Positions 32,280-45,783 of a stretch of DNA of 64,000 nt are shown one piece after another. Under the pieces are notes generated by a model that saw only the letters and a program-made list of their open reading frames with translations, ran no database searches and had not been told where the DNA came from. How positions within the stretch are numbered: the first letter of the stretch is position 1; each line of letters starts with the position of its first letter. This DNA comes from Vitellaria paradoxa. Taxonomy: Eukaryota; Streptophyta; Magnoliopsida; Ericales; Sapotaceae. A program made the translations under genes and the position numbers. The DNA is taken from positions 6,360,342-6,424,341 of the forward strand of contig CM034234.1 in assembly GCA_019916065.1 (NCBI GenBank), read 5' to 3'.

Positions 32280-35200
32280 GATTTTGGACACTAGCTCCGT
32301 TTGACCTTATTAGCAAAAAAGTAATTTTTTGGCTACTTAATTTTTTTAAATTAATAAAATTATTTTCTCACGTTTTTTAAAATTATAAAATTAGTCTATT
32401 TTTTTTCCTTTCTAAGGTGACATTTTGTTTATTTTTTTATTTTTTATTTTTTGTTTTTATTTTACGTGTTAAAAATATCAAAATGAGAAAATAAAAGGTA
32501 TTCTGTTTTCTTTATTTTGATATTTTTCTTATTTTTTGTCAAAAACTCTCAAAATGACTTTTTATGATTTTTTATTTCATGTGTAAATTTATTTTTAGTT
32601 TTCAAAAATAAATTTTGAAAACACAAGTAATCAAATAAATTTTGAGCTGTTTTTTCATTTTCAAAAGTACAAAATGAAAAATAAGCTCAAAACTGAAAAT
32701 AAAAAATAAAATAAAAATAGAAAGCAAACCAAAAAACCCCTAAATGTTTTGTGTTTTGTTTTTTTTTTTTTTGGGGGGGGGGGAGGGAAGAAAAGTTTTT
32801 GGCTAAGCATTAACACTAATAATGTGTTTTGAACCTACATAAGGGAAACGAAAAAGATGAGAAATAATAATTTTCTCTCCTCCTTGTTTAATTGTTGTAT
32901 TTGGGAATAAGAGAGAAAGTAAATTATAAAATAAAATTTAAACATTTTCTTTTTATTTTCACTTTCTCTTCTCTCCTTCCCCCCCTTTTCCACAAGTTTC
33001 AAATATAGCCTAAAACTTAGACTTTGTTTGGTACAAAGGAAATTTGGGCGGAAAGAAAAGTGGAGGGAAGGAATAAAGGAAGGAAAGAAAAATTGAAAGA
33101 AAAAAATGTGTTTGGTTGAGTAGAAAAGTGAGAGGAAAGAAAAGGTAATATATATATATATATATTGTTATATATATGCCATAATTTATTTTTTAATTAA
33201 AAATTATTTTATGAATTGTGGCTCCGACTTTTTATTTTTTATCACGCTTTTCTCCCTCTCCCCCCCCTTCCCTCCTCTTTTCCTCTCAAATTTGGGAGGA
33301 TAAAAATATGTGGGACTTGTCCCTTATTTTTTCACTTTTCCCTCCAACGAAATAATGGAAATAGAGTATTATCCTCTCTCCCTATTCCTCCTTCCTATTT
33401 TCCATTCAACCAAACATACCATTATATCTATTTAGGGATATAGACCTCTTATTGCATTTCGTTTTAAAAAATAATATATACTATTTTACAACTGAAAAGA
33501 ATAACAAAAACTTATGTCAAAATGATGTAACAATCACATGTATTAATTAAATATATATGCCTTAATGATATTAAATTATTAAAATGATCAGCTCATAAAT
33601 AATATTATTTTTACAAAATTTTCCAATAGATTTTTCTAGTATGATATCGTTACTCTTGTTTTAATTTTTGTCGCTAAATATCAATTTATTATCTTATTTT
33701 ATTTTTATTCAATTTAAATCAAGCATGGATAGCGTTTGGAGTAGTAAAAACAAAAACAAAAACAAAAAGAAAATAAATGAGAAAACGTGATTTTTTGTTA
33801 ATTTTAGTGTTTGATATTTTCTTTTTAAACCGCATATTTTGGAAATGAATAAGTAGCAAATTATTGAAACGGTTATTCCAAAATCATTCACACGGATTCA
33901 AAAAAATCAATACTCAATATTCTGCTTTGAAAATGCACAGGGGCAAAATCGTGAAAACGATATTCCAAATCTGTTTCCACGGATTCAAAAAAATTCATAT
34001 AAAATAACGATAATAGTACTCGTTTAAAAGTTTTCAACTCGAAAAATATGATTGTCAAAAAAAATTTACGCATTCGATTAACCTCCTTCCAGATTTTTTG
34101 TTTTTTAGCGAAATATTGAAATTTTTTGAAATTAGTAAAGGTGGGAATGTATAAATGTGTAATAAAAAATTTTAGTAATTTATAGATGTTATTGAAAATT
34201 TATTTTGTTTGTTAGAACGTCAAACGCAACCACGATATACATAATTTTATATAAAATTTTTAATCATATATATATATATATAATTTTATGCATTATCATA
34301 ATATTATCAAATCTTATTCTTTTTTTTTTTTTGGGCAAATAAGCGTTATTTAATCTTATTCCTGTCATGATGTATATTTCATACTCTCCACTGAACCTAA
34401 GGTCTTTGCAATTGAATTCGATACTTTCACAGTTGTTGATTATAGGTACAGACCCAACACACAGTTTAGAGCTCGTGGCACGATAGAATAATCATAATAG
34501 GCATCTTCTCTGTTAATATTTTTATTCTACAAAGAGGGAATTACCTGAGGTAACTTTTTTTGACTAACAACTTTGGTCACATTACACAAATAATTGGCCC
34601 TCAACCTTCGTTGTCTAGATCTACGCGTGGGGGAGTTCTTAACCAAGCACATACATATAATATAATATTATATATATATATATGTGTGTGTGTGTGTGCA
34701 TGGCTAGTGTACTAATCCAGCTCTTTATTTTTATTTTTTTATTTTTTATCTTGACCCCAAAAAGGATGCCAATCTGTCCAAGAGGGCCAGGCTTTTGAAA
34801 GACAAGCTTGATACGTAACCTTAAACAAATTAAATATCCATTATTATACATAAGCAGTGGAACAAATGGAAGCCTATTATCCTTTTACGTGAACATCCAA
34901 CTTAACTTAGAATATTATTCTCTCAAAACCAGTAGGATGAGAGGCATCTTATCACTTTTTTGGGTCGATTTCGTGCATCAGTATTTAGTTTAGTTTGTTT
35001 TTATTTTGCGATATTGAAATTAACAAAAATGTAAAATACATTTGGTTGTTTATGTTTTTAAAATCTATTATAAAAAAAAAGTTTATACATAAAAATATTA
35101 CAAAAAGGTCAAAAATTATTTGTGCCTTTTTAATTCAAAATACCTGAAATCTTAAAATACGAAAAATAAAAAATTGTAAAACGAGATGGGTTTTTAATAT

Positions 35201-36772
35201 AATTTTTAAAACATGAATCTTAAAATTAAAAATAGAAAATAGAAATATAAAAACACCAAACAAAAAAATAAATTCACAAATTAAATGTCACCTTAACTTC
35301 TATTTTTTTTTTTTTAACTCGTGACTGAGTTCATAATAAAGCAACATGCTCCAATAAGCTCATTAATTTAAAAAAAATGAGAGGGGTACTAATTAAAAAA
35401 CTTATAATTAGCGAGATTAGAAATATAATTTTCAGGTAAAAATAAGAAATAAAACAAAGATAAAATTGTTAAATAATGAGAAAAAGGAAACAAATTTCTT
35501 AATAATTAAAGGAAAAAAAAATGGTGAATGCATGTTATTACAATTATTCAGATTAAAAAAGACTGAGAGAGTTACTAGCTTCCTAGCTCCATGTTGCTTG
35601 CATCCGTCATAGACGGGCCGAATATGGTCGATAAGATAGAACCTATTATAATTAATAATTATAAAGCACAAATCACTAGATAAAAGTAGTGCAATATTAT
35701 TGTTTTAATATGCAAGAACTCAATTATTCAAGAACATACCTATTAGTTAATGGAGTGATTCGAATCCATACAAGTCTCTCGAGTTATGTCTTTCTCGAGA
35801 CCAGCAACATTTATACATAGGTTCTGTTTGGCGTTCTAGATAATAGCAAAAGATATGATTTAAGATAGTTTTTAACGTTTGGCGTACAGTCACCCAATCA
35901 TATTTTCAAAGATGAATAGCGAAACTTTTTATTTTTGCTTTAGTTTTTTGGAGAAAGAAACCGTTCGAACGATTTTTTTAATTCGCTAGGACAGTTTTAT
36001 ATTAAAATTTATTAAAAGTAGGGAGTTTTTACAAATTGTAAAAAAGTTGTGGGAGTTTGTAGAATATTATTGGGGTTTATAAAAATTTATTGGGATTTGT
36101 AAAGATTTATAAGGATATACAGAATGTAAAATATGTTAGAAATTTTCAAAGAATTTTAATATTTTTTAGAGTTTTTTTTATTGTACCAAATTGAGCCATA
36201 ATTTGTGCAGTTCTCCACTTGATAATAAATTAAACAATCATGCCAGAAAGCATTTTCAATTCTCAAATTGAAGGAATTAATTAAGCGCACGCGCAGTTTT
36301 AGAAATTCGATCCACAGTTAGGGCACCTTTTATGATTTTTTTTTTTTTTTTCTTTTGAAAGGTAGGCTAAATAAAGTGGGTTCCAGTGCTGTAGTACGTA
36401 GATAACAGGTATAAATTTTGATTGTATTTTAATAATATGTTGCTTTTTATATTTTATATTGATTATCTTTTAATCATATTTGTTTTAGCTTCTATTTTTA
36501 TTTTAAAATTAAATTTAACTAAACTGAATTAGTAGTGTTTACTCATTATAAAAAAAAATTAATTTTTTTTATTTTATATTATAACCCCTTTAGTGATTTT
36601 TCAACAATCACCCCTTGAACCAAATAAAGCACCCAGCATCGACCAATGCCAAGTAATGTCCGGGGAGAATAATTGCACGGGGATAGATGCAATATACAGC
36701 AGGACTGAGGAGCGAATCGTTGAAATAGAAATGGCTATTTTACTGTATTTTAGTACATGAGTTTTAAAAAAA
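32280..36772. other. AT-rich intergenic region with MITE relics
   Basis: No gene seen. It contains T/A-rich arms (32,290-32,760), an (AT)n tract (33,149-33,166), an element at about 33,725-34,221 with inverted ends (ATAGCGTTTGGAGTAG against GGTTGCGTTTGACGTTC on the other strand) related to the sequence just right of the gap, (AT)n/(TG)n near 34,670-34,698, and at about 35,820-36,180 a relic of the CTATAAATTTTTATAAA family in reverse. Confidence 0.55.
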
Positions 36773-38094
36773 GAAAATTACACCTAAACCTTTTAAATAT
36801 TTAAATAATTGTACTTGAATCCCTCAACATTTAAAATTACAGAAGTCTTTTAAAAAATTTGTAACTTTGACCCCTTCATTAGTATTTCGTTAGAATTTCA
36901 ATTAAAATACGACGTCAACCAAATTTTTTTAATATACCAAATTTATCCTGTAATAGTCCAAAATATAATAAAATAGAAGTAGGCATTTAATTTACACCAT
37001 CATCTCTTTTCTCTCTCTAGAACTCATTAATAGTGTTCAACAACCCTAGCTCAACGAACACGGCGGCTCCTTGACTAGCGACGCATATACCAGTTGATGG
37101 CTAAAGTGTCAGTGCTCCCTACTTTGCCAAGGAAAAGAGGATCTATTAGAGAAGTTAAGGGGGATAGACATCTACAAGGATCGTATCCCGGTTATAAGGA
37201 TTCACTTTGTTGCCAAAAACTGAATCAGAGGGGAAGTTGACAATGGAAGACGTAAGAAAGCTGTTGAGGGTGTATCAACTAGAAAAAGTGAAATGTAAGC
37301 TCGAGCAGATCATGAGGGATTGTATATCTATTTGAGAGTTTGTTTAAATCTGCTTTGAAGATTACTCAAATGAAGAGTAAGGGTTGGAGTTTGCGAAGAT
37401 GCTCAGCGAATCTAGGAGTCATCATTGGGTCGAGCATCATTTTGCTCATTGTTAATGCTGTTTTGGCTGAGCTCCTGACCTGATCTTCTCTTAAAAAAAG
37501 ACGTTCTGGATTTCTTCTGCTGATGAGATAAGCTACTGTTTCTGAAATTGAAAATTGAGAAATTAGCGGAAGACGAAGATGGTGGCGGTGGTAATGAGGA
37601 ATTAAATAAAATTAATGTAATTATAATATATATCATTTTAATAATAACTATTATTTTAATAGTAGTTTTAATTTAATAAAAATATTTTAATCGAGCGATT
37701 TTTAATTTCATTTTTAGAAAATTAAATATTCTAATATGTAATTATTATTAATTTTAATCTTACTAAAATAAATTATTTTAGTACGTAATTATTATTTATT
37801 AAAAAATAATTTCAATTAAAATTATTTTAACTTTAATAAAATAAAAATTGGAGATGGAGAGAGAAAGAGAGAGAGAGTAATGAATTGATTTTGGGAGAAA
37901 AGAAGAAAAGATGGGTCACGGGCATAATTATTTTTTATTGAAATTTTAACAGAGTAAACAACAAAATTAATGGGGGGAGATCGAAAGCTACCAACTTTTC
38001 AAGATAAGAGCAGTGCTTATAAATTTTAAATGTTAAGAGATAAATATAATTACACAAATGTTCAGGAGCCTAAGTGTGCAATGTTAAATTTACC
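36773..38094. mobile_element. MULE-like element with exon-like interior
   Basis: Degenerate long inverted ends: the left AAAATTACACCTAAACC with TTAAATAATTGTACTTG, and the right, on the other strand, GTAAATTTAACATTGC with ACACTTAGGCTCCTGAACAT and TGTGTAATTATA. The flanking interior near both ends also matches (GTTAGAATTTCAATTAAAA against GTTAAAATTTCAATAAAAA). The core 37,030-37,600 is less AT-rich and contains a 30-codon frame (37,243-37,335, MEDVRKLLRVYQLEKVKCKL) that looks like a captured coding fragment. No transposase. Confidence 0.45.
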
Positions 38095-38612
38095 TATTTA
38101 ACATAAAAAAAATGCCTTAACTCATGACATTCCTGCTCATGTAATATCTATTTTTGAGTATTAAGAATATTAACTCATCACAAATTAATAATTTTTTATT
38201 TTTATTTTTTGACAATATAAGAAAACAATAAATATATTATTTATTACCGATAAAAGTTGGGAGATGACTCGAAATTTTGGTTTTGTATTTAAGTGTAAAT
38301 ATTACCTAACAAAATCTGAATTTTTTAATTTTTTTAAGAATACAATTAATACTATAAAAATTACAATTTATAAAAAATTATCAAAATTTGATGAAAAAAA
38401 TATATAAGACCAAAAAAGCTATAAAAATAAAAAAAATTAATTTTTCTATATTCAAACCAAACCTGAGAGCCCTCTTGTTATTTGCTATTCTTTTTGCACG
38501 TGTGTCTAATGAAAAAAATTAATATAGCAAAAATGTGTGAATTATAATGTTAAATGTGTATTGGAAAAAGCACATATTATATAAATAAGAAAAAAATAAT
38601 TACTCACTTTAA

Positions 38613-39116
38613 GGGTGTGTTTGGTGCACCAAATTTTGATGAAAATCTCTGAAAATTTATATATTTTTATACATTCCCGCTTTCTCAAAATTCAAAAAAA
38701 GTTCAATACCTTAAAAAAAAAAAAGTTAATAACTAGAATTCGGTTAATCAACTAGTAAAAAGTTTTTCACCATATTCACCATGGACTCTCAAACTACCGA
38801 ATGACACTCACTTTGACTATTTTTGTGGGGTCATAGAAACCGTTTTAACAGATTGTAGAAACCGTTCCGACGGATTCATGCGACCAACTTCCATCCAAAT
38901 GGTTTCTACAATATGTTTAAATGGATTGTAGTGTAAAGAATTCATAACTGCCGAAAATTTTTAATTCGTCCAAACGGAAATCTAATTCGTCAGAACGAGA
39001 ATCTTACTTTTTATCTCCAAAAAATGTGGTTTGAGATGTATGCACTAAACATAAAAAGTTTCTCCAAACTATATTTTATCTTATTTTATCTCACTTTTAT
39101 CACTCTAAACTTACCC
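38613..39116. mobile_element. Tourist-like (PIF/Harbinger) MITE, 504 bp
   Basis: TAA direct repeats at 38,610-38,612 and 39,117-39,119 flank inverted ends GGGTGTGTTTGGTG and, on the other strand, GGGTAAGTTTAGAGTG. The TAA target duplication and GGG-TGTTTGG ends are the hallmarks of Tourist elements. The interior aligns with the element at 23,203. Confidence 0.75.
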
Positions 39117-39317
39117 TAAGACTTCGTTTTCGAAAATCTTGAAGTTCACTTTCTTATTATTCAACTTTTTGACTTTTTTAAAATGATTAAAATTATTTTT
39201 TATATTTTAATCTATTTCTTTAAATTATGAAAGGGGAAGATGTTAAATGAATAAAAAAATAATTAAAAAAGTCAATTTCTTTTTTTAAACAAAGGGAATT
39301 AGCAATTTTTCTTTAAT

Positions 39318-39540
39318 TTACCCTATGTTAGGTCGAATCACAGCCACAGCAGATCCCTCCCTTCTAACGCGTCCAGACAAGAATGATAGGGTACGACTCA
39401 GCAAGATAAGTTTCGTACACGTCGCGTGTAAGATAAGGACGATCTGGCCGGTCATGGGCGGTGGGGACCACACAACTGAAAACCAATGAATAAGGGTCGT
39501 TGTAATATGATCGGATTGGGCCACGTGTCCCAGGGTGTTT
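39318..39540. promoter_or_regulatory. Isolated promoter-like island with G-box
   Basis: A patch with much higher G+C than its surroundings and a perfect ABRE/G-box GGCCACGTGTCC near 39,519-39,531, plus ACGTCGCGTGT. No gene follows on either strand within 3 kb. It resembles the island at 9,470-9,700 in composition and motif. Confidence 0.3.
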
Positions 39541-42500
39541 TAACTACAAACGCTATCCTCCTTTTGGTTTAGAATAAAAATGTTTTTATTGTGTCACTGA
39601 TGCGACGACTCATCAAAAATGAAACTAAAACAAAAGAATGAGGGACAAAAATTGACTGCACGTGTCATTCTATGCAAAGCTATTGAATTGGCAGGGCTTG
39701 CCAAAGTTATTATTTTGACGTGCACAATTTACTCACATTATAATAAAATAATAATAATAATAAAGAGAGAGAGATAGAGCAACGAAATTCATAAAATAAG
39801 AAAAAAAAATGTAAGCGGCGAATTTGATTTCATCTAATGAAAATATTCACTTATTCTTATAATTTAGAATTAAAATAAAATATTACAGTGTGAATTTGAT
39901 TTTATTTACAATTTAATTTTAAATTTTTTACATTGTTTTAAAATTAATTTACAAATTAATAAAATTTGATGAAAATTAATTTTTTTCTTAAATTATTTAA
40001 GTAAATAGATAATTTTATCCTCATATGTCATATGTATTTTTATTTTTTTCTTTTCTACTTATGTGTTCAAATGTAATATTTTTCTTATATCAATTTTATC
40101 ATTATTAAAACCAACACGTATTTTAAAATATAAAATTTACTTTTATTTTTTCCAATATGCTTTTTTTCTTAAGACAAATATTATACAAAATACTAAAATT
40201 GTGGGTTTATTATTTTAAAATAATAAATAATTTTTAAATAATTTTTAAAATAATAAGAATTTTAATACCACACTATTCCGGTGAAAGATTTTTTATAAAA
40301 ATTTATTGGGATATAATTTTTCAAATCCAAAAATTGCTTATTTTGGTGGCACTATCAATTCGATTCGAGTTCTTGAAATTGTAATAAGTTCAGCAGCGAA
40401 TCATGAAATCTTGGTGATCTTCCCTAATTAATGAATGGGGAGGAATTAAGGAATCTCCAATTTCATCTAATCCTTTATCAATATGGCTGACAATAATATT
40501 AGAGTAAGATTTGTTAATACATTACCAAGGGTGATGATAATATCATAATAAGAATTTATTAATGTCAAAACACATTAAATGCAATTTTCTATATTGATAA
40601 TTCTACCCCTTATTTATCTATAAAAAATTAAATATGATATTTATTATTCATTTAATGCAACTAATTTTGAGTTATCATTATTTCCATCTATATTCACTTT
40701 CTCACAAACTAAATATTGTTTTTTTCATTTTTTTTGTTTTTAAAAAATATTAACCGTAATAATGGTAATATCAAAATGCAAAAATCACGAGTAATATTGA
40801 ATAACTAATTCTAAAGTTTAAATAAATTTATTTTCATCACAATTTGATTTAATAATAAATTTTACTTATGATTTAGTAATTAATCAAATTTTGCATAATT
40901 AATTTTTAAATTTTAGACTTTTTATATTATCTTCTAGTCTTGAAAATTTGATATAACAAATTTTATTAATTGATTTACTAATTAACGAAAAATAAGTAGT
41001 TTGAATACGTAGCTCTAAAATTGAATTTTATATATTAGCTTTTAGTTATAAAAATTAAAGTAATAAAAAGTTTACTAAGTAACAAAAATATTAATTTGAA
41101 TAATTAGTTCAATAAATATTAGATTAAATTAAATTTTCATGACTAAAAACTAAATATAAAAAATTTAATTTTAGAGTTAATTATCTAAACTAATGTTTCC
41201 GTTAATTAGTGGAATTGTTACTAAATCAATTTTCATGACTAAACAATAAATACATAGTGTTTGAATTTTAGAACTAATTATTCAAACTACTCATATTTTC
41301 TTTAAACAATTGGTAAAATTTATTATTAAATTAAATAAATATATAAAATTTGATTTTTTGAAATTAATTATCCAAACTTATGTTTCCGCTAATGAAAAAT
41401 TTTTTGATTAAAGCAATTTTCACGACTAAAATAGACAATATATAAAATTTAAATTTTAAAATTAATTATTCAATTAAACTATTCTTGTTTCATAAATTAA
41501 TTAGTTAAATTATTATTAAATTAATTTCATAACTGAAAATATATATATATAACTCAATTTCAATAACTATTATTTAAATTAATGTTTTGTTATTTAGTAA
41601 AATTTTTTATATAAATTAATTTTCACGAGTAAAAGATAAATATATACAATTTAATTTTAAAACTAATTATCTAAACTACTCATTTTTCTTAATTAGTAAA
41701 TCAAATAATAAAATTTCTATATGTAAGCTGGAAATTAATTAGCACACATAAATATGAACGTAGGTTTGGATTTCGTGGACTTTTGTTCTAATGAATATTA
41801 AAATTATAGTAAAACCAATGGCGTGGAACATTATTATTTAATCATTAATATGTACACGTGCAATTTGTAAAAATGTGAGATCTGATCGAGGTATATTCAT
41901 TAATTTATCAGCGTGGATATTGTATATGACTTAATTAATTCTTCTAAATGAAGTTTTTTTTTTTTTTTTTAAAGTTGAAACATAATTTTAAAAGTTAGAA
42001 ATTATATTTTTGACGTTTGAATTCTTATAAAAGTTCATAAACGAATTAAAGTAAATTTATGTTTAGCAATTAAATGAATTTTAATTCGTAAAATTCTAAA
42101 ATTTAAAATGCAATTTCAATTATTAAAATTAAATTTCAAACTTTAAAATTTTCTCATTTCAATTCTTCATAAGGTGTGCTTTTATATAAATTATATATAA
42201 TGCATAAATTACGGTTTTACGTACTAAATGAAGCCCCATCCCCAATATATCATGTTTATTTAGATTAGCATGCATTAATTTACTCATAGGAAGACAAGTT
42301 CCCAGGAGAGTTATTATGGATATCAACTATCCTCTGATTAAATTAATATTATTAATTCAGTCAAACTCACGAATTAATGGGTCATCGTAAAATGTTTAAG
42401 GATACACCCATATCATATATCCTTCTAATCTTCTCTACAATTTTTGAAAATAACAAATTTAAAAAGAATATATTTTTAATTAGACTATACTATTATTGCA

Positions 42501-42930
42501 TAATTTTAATTTCACTTTGCAATATTTTCAGAGGTAACGTTTAATATATAGCAGAAGTTACATAAAAATACAAGTTACTTACAAAATTAGCATTTCATAT
42601 AATTATTTTATTACATTTAGTTTTTGGGTAGTAGAATTACAATATCGATAAAAGTTTAATTTAATTTACAATTCCAGCACTATTATTCATTTTTTTAATA
42701 TATATTTTTATTATGAATGTGTTTGAAGTGATAAAAAAATAAAATAGAATAAAATAAAATAAAGTAAATAAATTATAAATTCATAATTTACATAATAAGA
42801 TAAAAATAAACAACTGTTCAATTTTTTTAATACTTTTTACTGTTTTTCTAAAAATTTCTTTTTAGTCATCTCAAACAAGAGCCTACGTCGACTACCATTC
42901 TTCTAGTGGAAATAGATAAATAGAAGAGAG
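39541..42930. other. AT-rich desert upstream of the S40 gene
   Basis: About 3.4 kb of very AT-rich DNA. Degenerate repeats of a word like TTTTAAAACTAATTATCTAAACTA occur between 40,800 and 41,700. The last 200 bp include a Tourist-like MITE relic (42,712-42,885, ending CATCTCAAACAAGAG). No gene seen. Confidence 0.6.
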
Positions 42931-42946
42931 CTTATCCATTACGCCT

Positions 42947-42957
42947 TCATTATATAT
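42947..42957 (+). promoter_or_regulatory. TATA box of the S40 gene
   Basis: TTATATATAGCC about 100 bp upstream of the ATG at 43,052, a normal plant TATA-to-ATG spacing. Confidence 0.55.
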
Positions 42958-43051
42958 AGCCAATGCAAAGTATAGCAAAGGCTCTACCCACAAAGCAACA
43001 AACCAGTCATCTTCAACCCCTCTCTTATCTTTCCTTCTTTCTCCCTCTACA

Positions 43052-43564
43052 ATGGCAACCAGAAAGAAGCTACCTCGAGAGGCCGACCTACATCTATCTT
43101 GGAGCAGCAGCGACAGAAAATCCTTTCCCTCAACCCAGATACCCAGTTCGAGTTCGACGAGTCCGAGCTCTGGAACAACGTTGTCGCCTCTTCTACAGAA
43201 TCCAAGAAACCCAATACCCAATTCAGCACGTCTCACGAAGAAACCAGCAGCAAGGAAGATCAGCGCCCGCCGCAGCCGTTGATCGGGCGGCCAAGGCCTC
43301 CTCGTCGTTGCCCCTGAACATACCGGACTGGTCCAAGATCCTCCGGGACGAGTACGGCAAAACCCGCCGGAGATGAGACTGAGGACTGCGACGTCGACGA
43401 CGATGCCGAGGACGAAGATTATCGGGTGCCTCCGCATGAGTACTTGGCGAGGGACGAGAATGGCCTCATTCTCCGTGCATGAAGGGGTTGGGAGGACTCT
43501 GAAAGGACGAGACTTGAGTAGGGTCAGAAATGCAATTTGGAAGAAACTGGGTTTGAAGATTTAA
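43052..43564 (+). CDS. S40-family senescence regulator (DUF584), frame broken by indels
   Basis: Intronless, as usual for this plant-specific nuclear family linked to leaf senescence. Conserved blocks occur in the right order but in different frames: [71 protein letters not shown]; and [20 protein letters not shown] with [14 protein letters not shown] at the end. Joining them needs about five single-base corrections: near 43,122 (loss), and near 43,210, 43,265, 43,370 and 43,450 (gains), several in C or G runs. No block contains a stop or an evident damaging substitution. That favours consensus errors, but a young pseudogene cannot be excluded. Total length fits the family (about 170 aa). Confidence 0.85.
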
Positions 43565-44898
43565 CACACATCCTATATATATAATATATATATATATATA
43601 TAGAAAGAAGACTAATTCCCAGCTAGCTAGCCAGTAGTGTTTTCAATAACAGTAAGAGAAACTTCAAGCATTCAGGTGAAGTTTTGGGTTGGTCAAAGTA
43701 ACTGTTTTTTTATAATTTCATCACTTGAAGGCTTATCATGTGTCTCTCGTTACTAGAACTCATAGATCACCCCCTCTTTGATTAATTTGTAACTTCTGTT
43801 CAATCCTCTGGTTTTTGGGTTTGACTTTGATTCAGAGGACATCACTCTTTTGTATGTAACTCTTAACTCTTTTTGAGATTGCAGAGACCATGGAACTTAT
43901 TGATGGTAGTTTTGCTTTTACATATGTTATTTTTGTGTATTTGATTTTGGTGGTATAGCTGAAGGCACCGCAACGGGGGGTGGTAGGTTGAGAGAGCGAA
44001 TGAGATGGGCTCATTGGTTGTTTCAGATGTTAGGTGAGAAAGCTACATGGTAGCTAGAGTGAACAAACCCCTGAAGTAAACTTGTATGCCATTGAATGCG
44101 GACCTAGCCTCCTGATTTGATGTTTCTTGTCTGTATTGATAAAAACAAAAGCGTTTTCTTTATGTTTTTTTATTTTTAGGTAATTTTCATGTTTGTCATT
44201 TAATTGATCAAAATTTTTTAATTTTTATTAATTTTTTTAGTACTTTTTTCTAATCAAATTTTATTACGTATTATTTTTACATTCAAAATTTCTTACTTTT
44301 ATTATATTTTTAACTAAATATTTACCTATTAAACATCGCCAACTATTTATATAGATAGTAAACTGCCCGACATAATCTATACTCTATTTGCGTGAGAAAA
44401 AATTTTAAGAAATAATAAAAAATATTAAAATATTAAATTATTTATTTTTTATTTTGTTGTACAAATTATATAATTCATAATTTTTCTCATTTTACCTTAT
44501 TTTTATTTTATTTTTTATTATTCGAAACGAGCAACTTGAATATTGGCTTTGGGTTAGGATTTTGAAAGAAAATTGCCACTGGAATGAAAAATTTGACATT
44601 TTTTTCGTACCGTACTGTTGAATTTCAGTTGCCCTCCCTGATTTACTAGAATATAGATAGTCGAGGATTCAATGCACCAATGAGCGTCTTTTACCAATGT
44701 GGTTTTTTTTTTTTTTAAGGTATTTAACTAATTGTTCCCTGTATCTGTATATATATACAATATGATAATTCAAACTTCTTCAGCAGTTTTAACGTAAAAA
44801 TCAAATAATCCACAGAGCGCCGCCCGATTTCGGTGGCGGGTAATGTGATTTGTACATTTTGCGGTGATTAATATTGGGCAGCCAGATGGATAGATAAA

Positions 44899-45783
44899 TT
44901 CTGTTTGACAATTATTCGTTTTTAAATTTTTTTTATTTTTGTTTTTAGATTTTTTTTAAAACTAACACAAAATACATTAATAAATTTATTTTCAGTTTAA
45001 AAAAAATAAAAATTATTTTTAAAATTTTAAAAATTATAAAACATAGAAAATATATTTTCTCAAGTTTTCATTTTCAAGTTTTAATTTCTTATACAATTAC
45101 TACTAGTTTACAACCATTAATTATTATTATTCACTAGTTGTTATCAATATCAGTCACCGCCCAGCACTACCTTCCACCCATCTCTGGTCACCACCAAATA
45201 TATTATTATTAATATAAATAATTAATATATTAAATTTATATTAATATATTATATGAAATAATAATATAATAATATAATTATAATATATAATTATATTCAC
45301 AAAATTATATTAATATATAAAATTAATAATATATTATTTTTATTTATGTAAAAAATGTATTGAATATAATTTAATTAATAATTACTTTTATCAATAATTA
45401 ATTTAATATAGTAAATATATTAATCACGTAAATTATATTAAATTATATTTTCTGTTAATTACTTTAATTAACAGAAAATATATTCTAATAAATTGTTTTT
45501 AAAATAATTATAATAAATTATGTTTATTATATTTTATTTTATAGAATTAATTATTTTTAATAATTAATATAATTAAAATAATTAAATTTATTGAATTTAA
45601 TTAATTAATAACTGTAACTACTAACTAACAATTATCGTCGCTAAAACGTGTTTTCAAGTTTTTGTTTCTTTTCTTACTATGTAAATGAAAACAAAAAATA
45701 AAAATTGAACACAAAAACTAAAAAATTAAATATAAAAACTAAACACAAAAATTAAAAACGGGTAGTTTTATTAATAGGCCCTA
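44899..45783. mobile_element. Non-autonomous TIR element with C/A-rich interior
   Basis: Related to the element at 2,371-3,017: similar ends (GTTTGACAATTATTCG and, on the other strand, TTAATAAAACTACCCG, each followed by TTTTTAATTTTTG-like arms), an inner GTTTTCAAGTTTTTG word and a CACC-rich patch (about 45,145-45,200). The centre includes a perfect palindrome at 45,446-45,482 with 17-bp arms (ATATTTTCTGTTAATTA) and a 3-bp loop. Confidence 0.45.

Noticed and set aside
42963..43376. 137-codon plus-strand frame over the S40 gene
   Set aside because: Only its last 25 or so residues are real S40 sequence; the rest is out of frame with the conserved blocks.
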